Assembly (NCBI GenBank): GCA_028820325.1
Contig: JAPPJO010000146.1
Span: forward strand, 1 to 64,000
Source: Gammaproteobacteria bacterium
GTDB taxonomy: Bacteria; Gemmatimonadota; Gemmatimonadetes; Longimicrobiales; Gaopeijiaceae
Length of the DNA: 64,000 bases
Direction of reading: 5' to 3'
Shown here: positions 63,803 through 64,000 of the stretch, in pieces
Layout of the letters: every line of letters begins with the position of its first letter
Position numbering within the stretch: position 1 is the stretch's first letter
Notes under the pieces: model-generated
The model's input: the letters and a program-made list of their open reading frames with translations, nothing else
Told to the model about the DNA's origin: nothing
The model's database searches: none
Program-made: the position numbers and the translations under genes

Positions 63803-64000
63803 GCCCCGGCGCCCGTCCCCGCATCGCCGTCCCGGTAGCAGCCAAGGTGCCCGTCATGGCTGCAGCCGTCGCGCTCCTCGCCCTCGCGGCGCCCCGGCCG
63901 CTCGCCGCCCAGTCGCTCATCGGCAGCCAGGGCCTGGGCATTCCCCTGGAGGCGCTCGACGGCCGCTCGCGCGCGCTGGGCTCGGTGGGGGTCGGCCTCT
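63799..64000 (+). CDS. Outer-membrane (PorV/PorQ-like) protein, N-terminal part
   Basis: Cut by the window's right edge. The start ATG overlaps the preceding stop (ATGA at 63799). A signal peptide (VMAAAVALLALAAPRPLAA) is followed by QSLIGSQGLGIPLEALDGRS and RALGSVGVGL, the opening of PorV/PorQ-like or FadL-like outer-membrane proteins in which a 'daRaraLGxxgvgl' block begins the barrel. The family call rests on about 25 residues only. Confidence 0.55.
   Translation, partial: MSPGARPRIAVPVAAKVPVMAAAVALLALAAPRPLAAQSLIGSQGLGIPLEALDGRSRALGSVGVGL

Overview
The window is high-GC, densely coding DNA from a diderm bacterium. An ExbB/ExbD/TonB system, a lipoprotein-like signal, an OmpA/PorV-like start at the right edge and a MurE with the DNPR (meso-diaminopimelate) motif all point to a Gram-negative envelope. 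The gene style (DUF4097 repeat protein, secreted TPR protein, DUF1028, PASTA-bearing FtsI, eukaryote-like IleRS, many ATGA/GTGA overlaps) suggests a Gemmatimonadota-like organism. That assignment is inference from gene content, not a computed phylogeny.

Layout. 0-4.1 kb: the 3' end of a TctA-type permease, then a leftward operon of gamma-glutamyltransferase, a small unknown protein and a Tat-exported amidase. 4.1-6.6 kb: exbB-exbD-exbD-tonB behind a good promoter, closed by a strong hairpin terminator. 6.7-13.8 kb: yggS, purine nucleoside phosphorylase, ileS, an RluD-type pseudouridine synthase, a gluzincin-like membrane protease and a small membrane protein. 13.8-19.2 kb: cupin, secreted IPT-like protein, DUF1028, then an ECF sigma / membrane anti-sigma-like / YbjQ / hydrolase operon.

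19.2-25.9 kb is the accessory stretch. It holds a DUF2188-DUF4160-DUF2442/HTH module with an inverted-repeat operator, a decayed nuclease-like fragment, an IS3-family element with a 4-bp target duplication, an ankyrin protein and a winged-helix/membrane protein pair. It ends at a tRNA-Val(TAC) gene. 26.1-33.8 kb: HU, a cytoplasmic-type molybdoenzyme operon (Fe-S/NrfD fusion, Mo catalytic subunit without Tat signal, TorD-like chaperone), a DUF4097 repeat protein and a thioesterase.

33.9-56.5 kb: a secreted TPR protein with clear promoter and terminator, then the division/cell-wall (dcw) cluster mraZ-rsmH-ftsL-ftsI-murE-murF-mraY-murD-ftsW-murG-murC-ftsQ-ftsA-ftsZ. It is followed without a break by an M23 peptidase, a vWA-like membrane protein, ftsY and recG. 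murB and ddl are absent. 58.7-64 kb: asnS, mazG (opposite strand), alr, a cytidine deaminase reading straight into a lipoprotein-like protein, and the start of an outer-membrane protein gene.

Most notable: the IleRS carries the swapped GXHH signature linked in the literature to mupirocin hyper-resistance; mraZ is preceded by four CCAC boxes at an exact 10-bp period; and the DUF2188/DUF4160/DUF2442-HTH operon looks like an autoregulated, little-described module.
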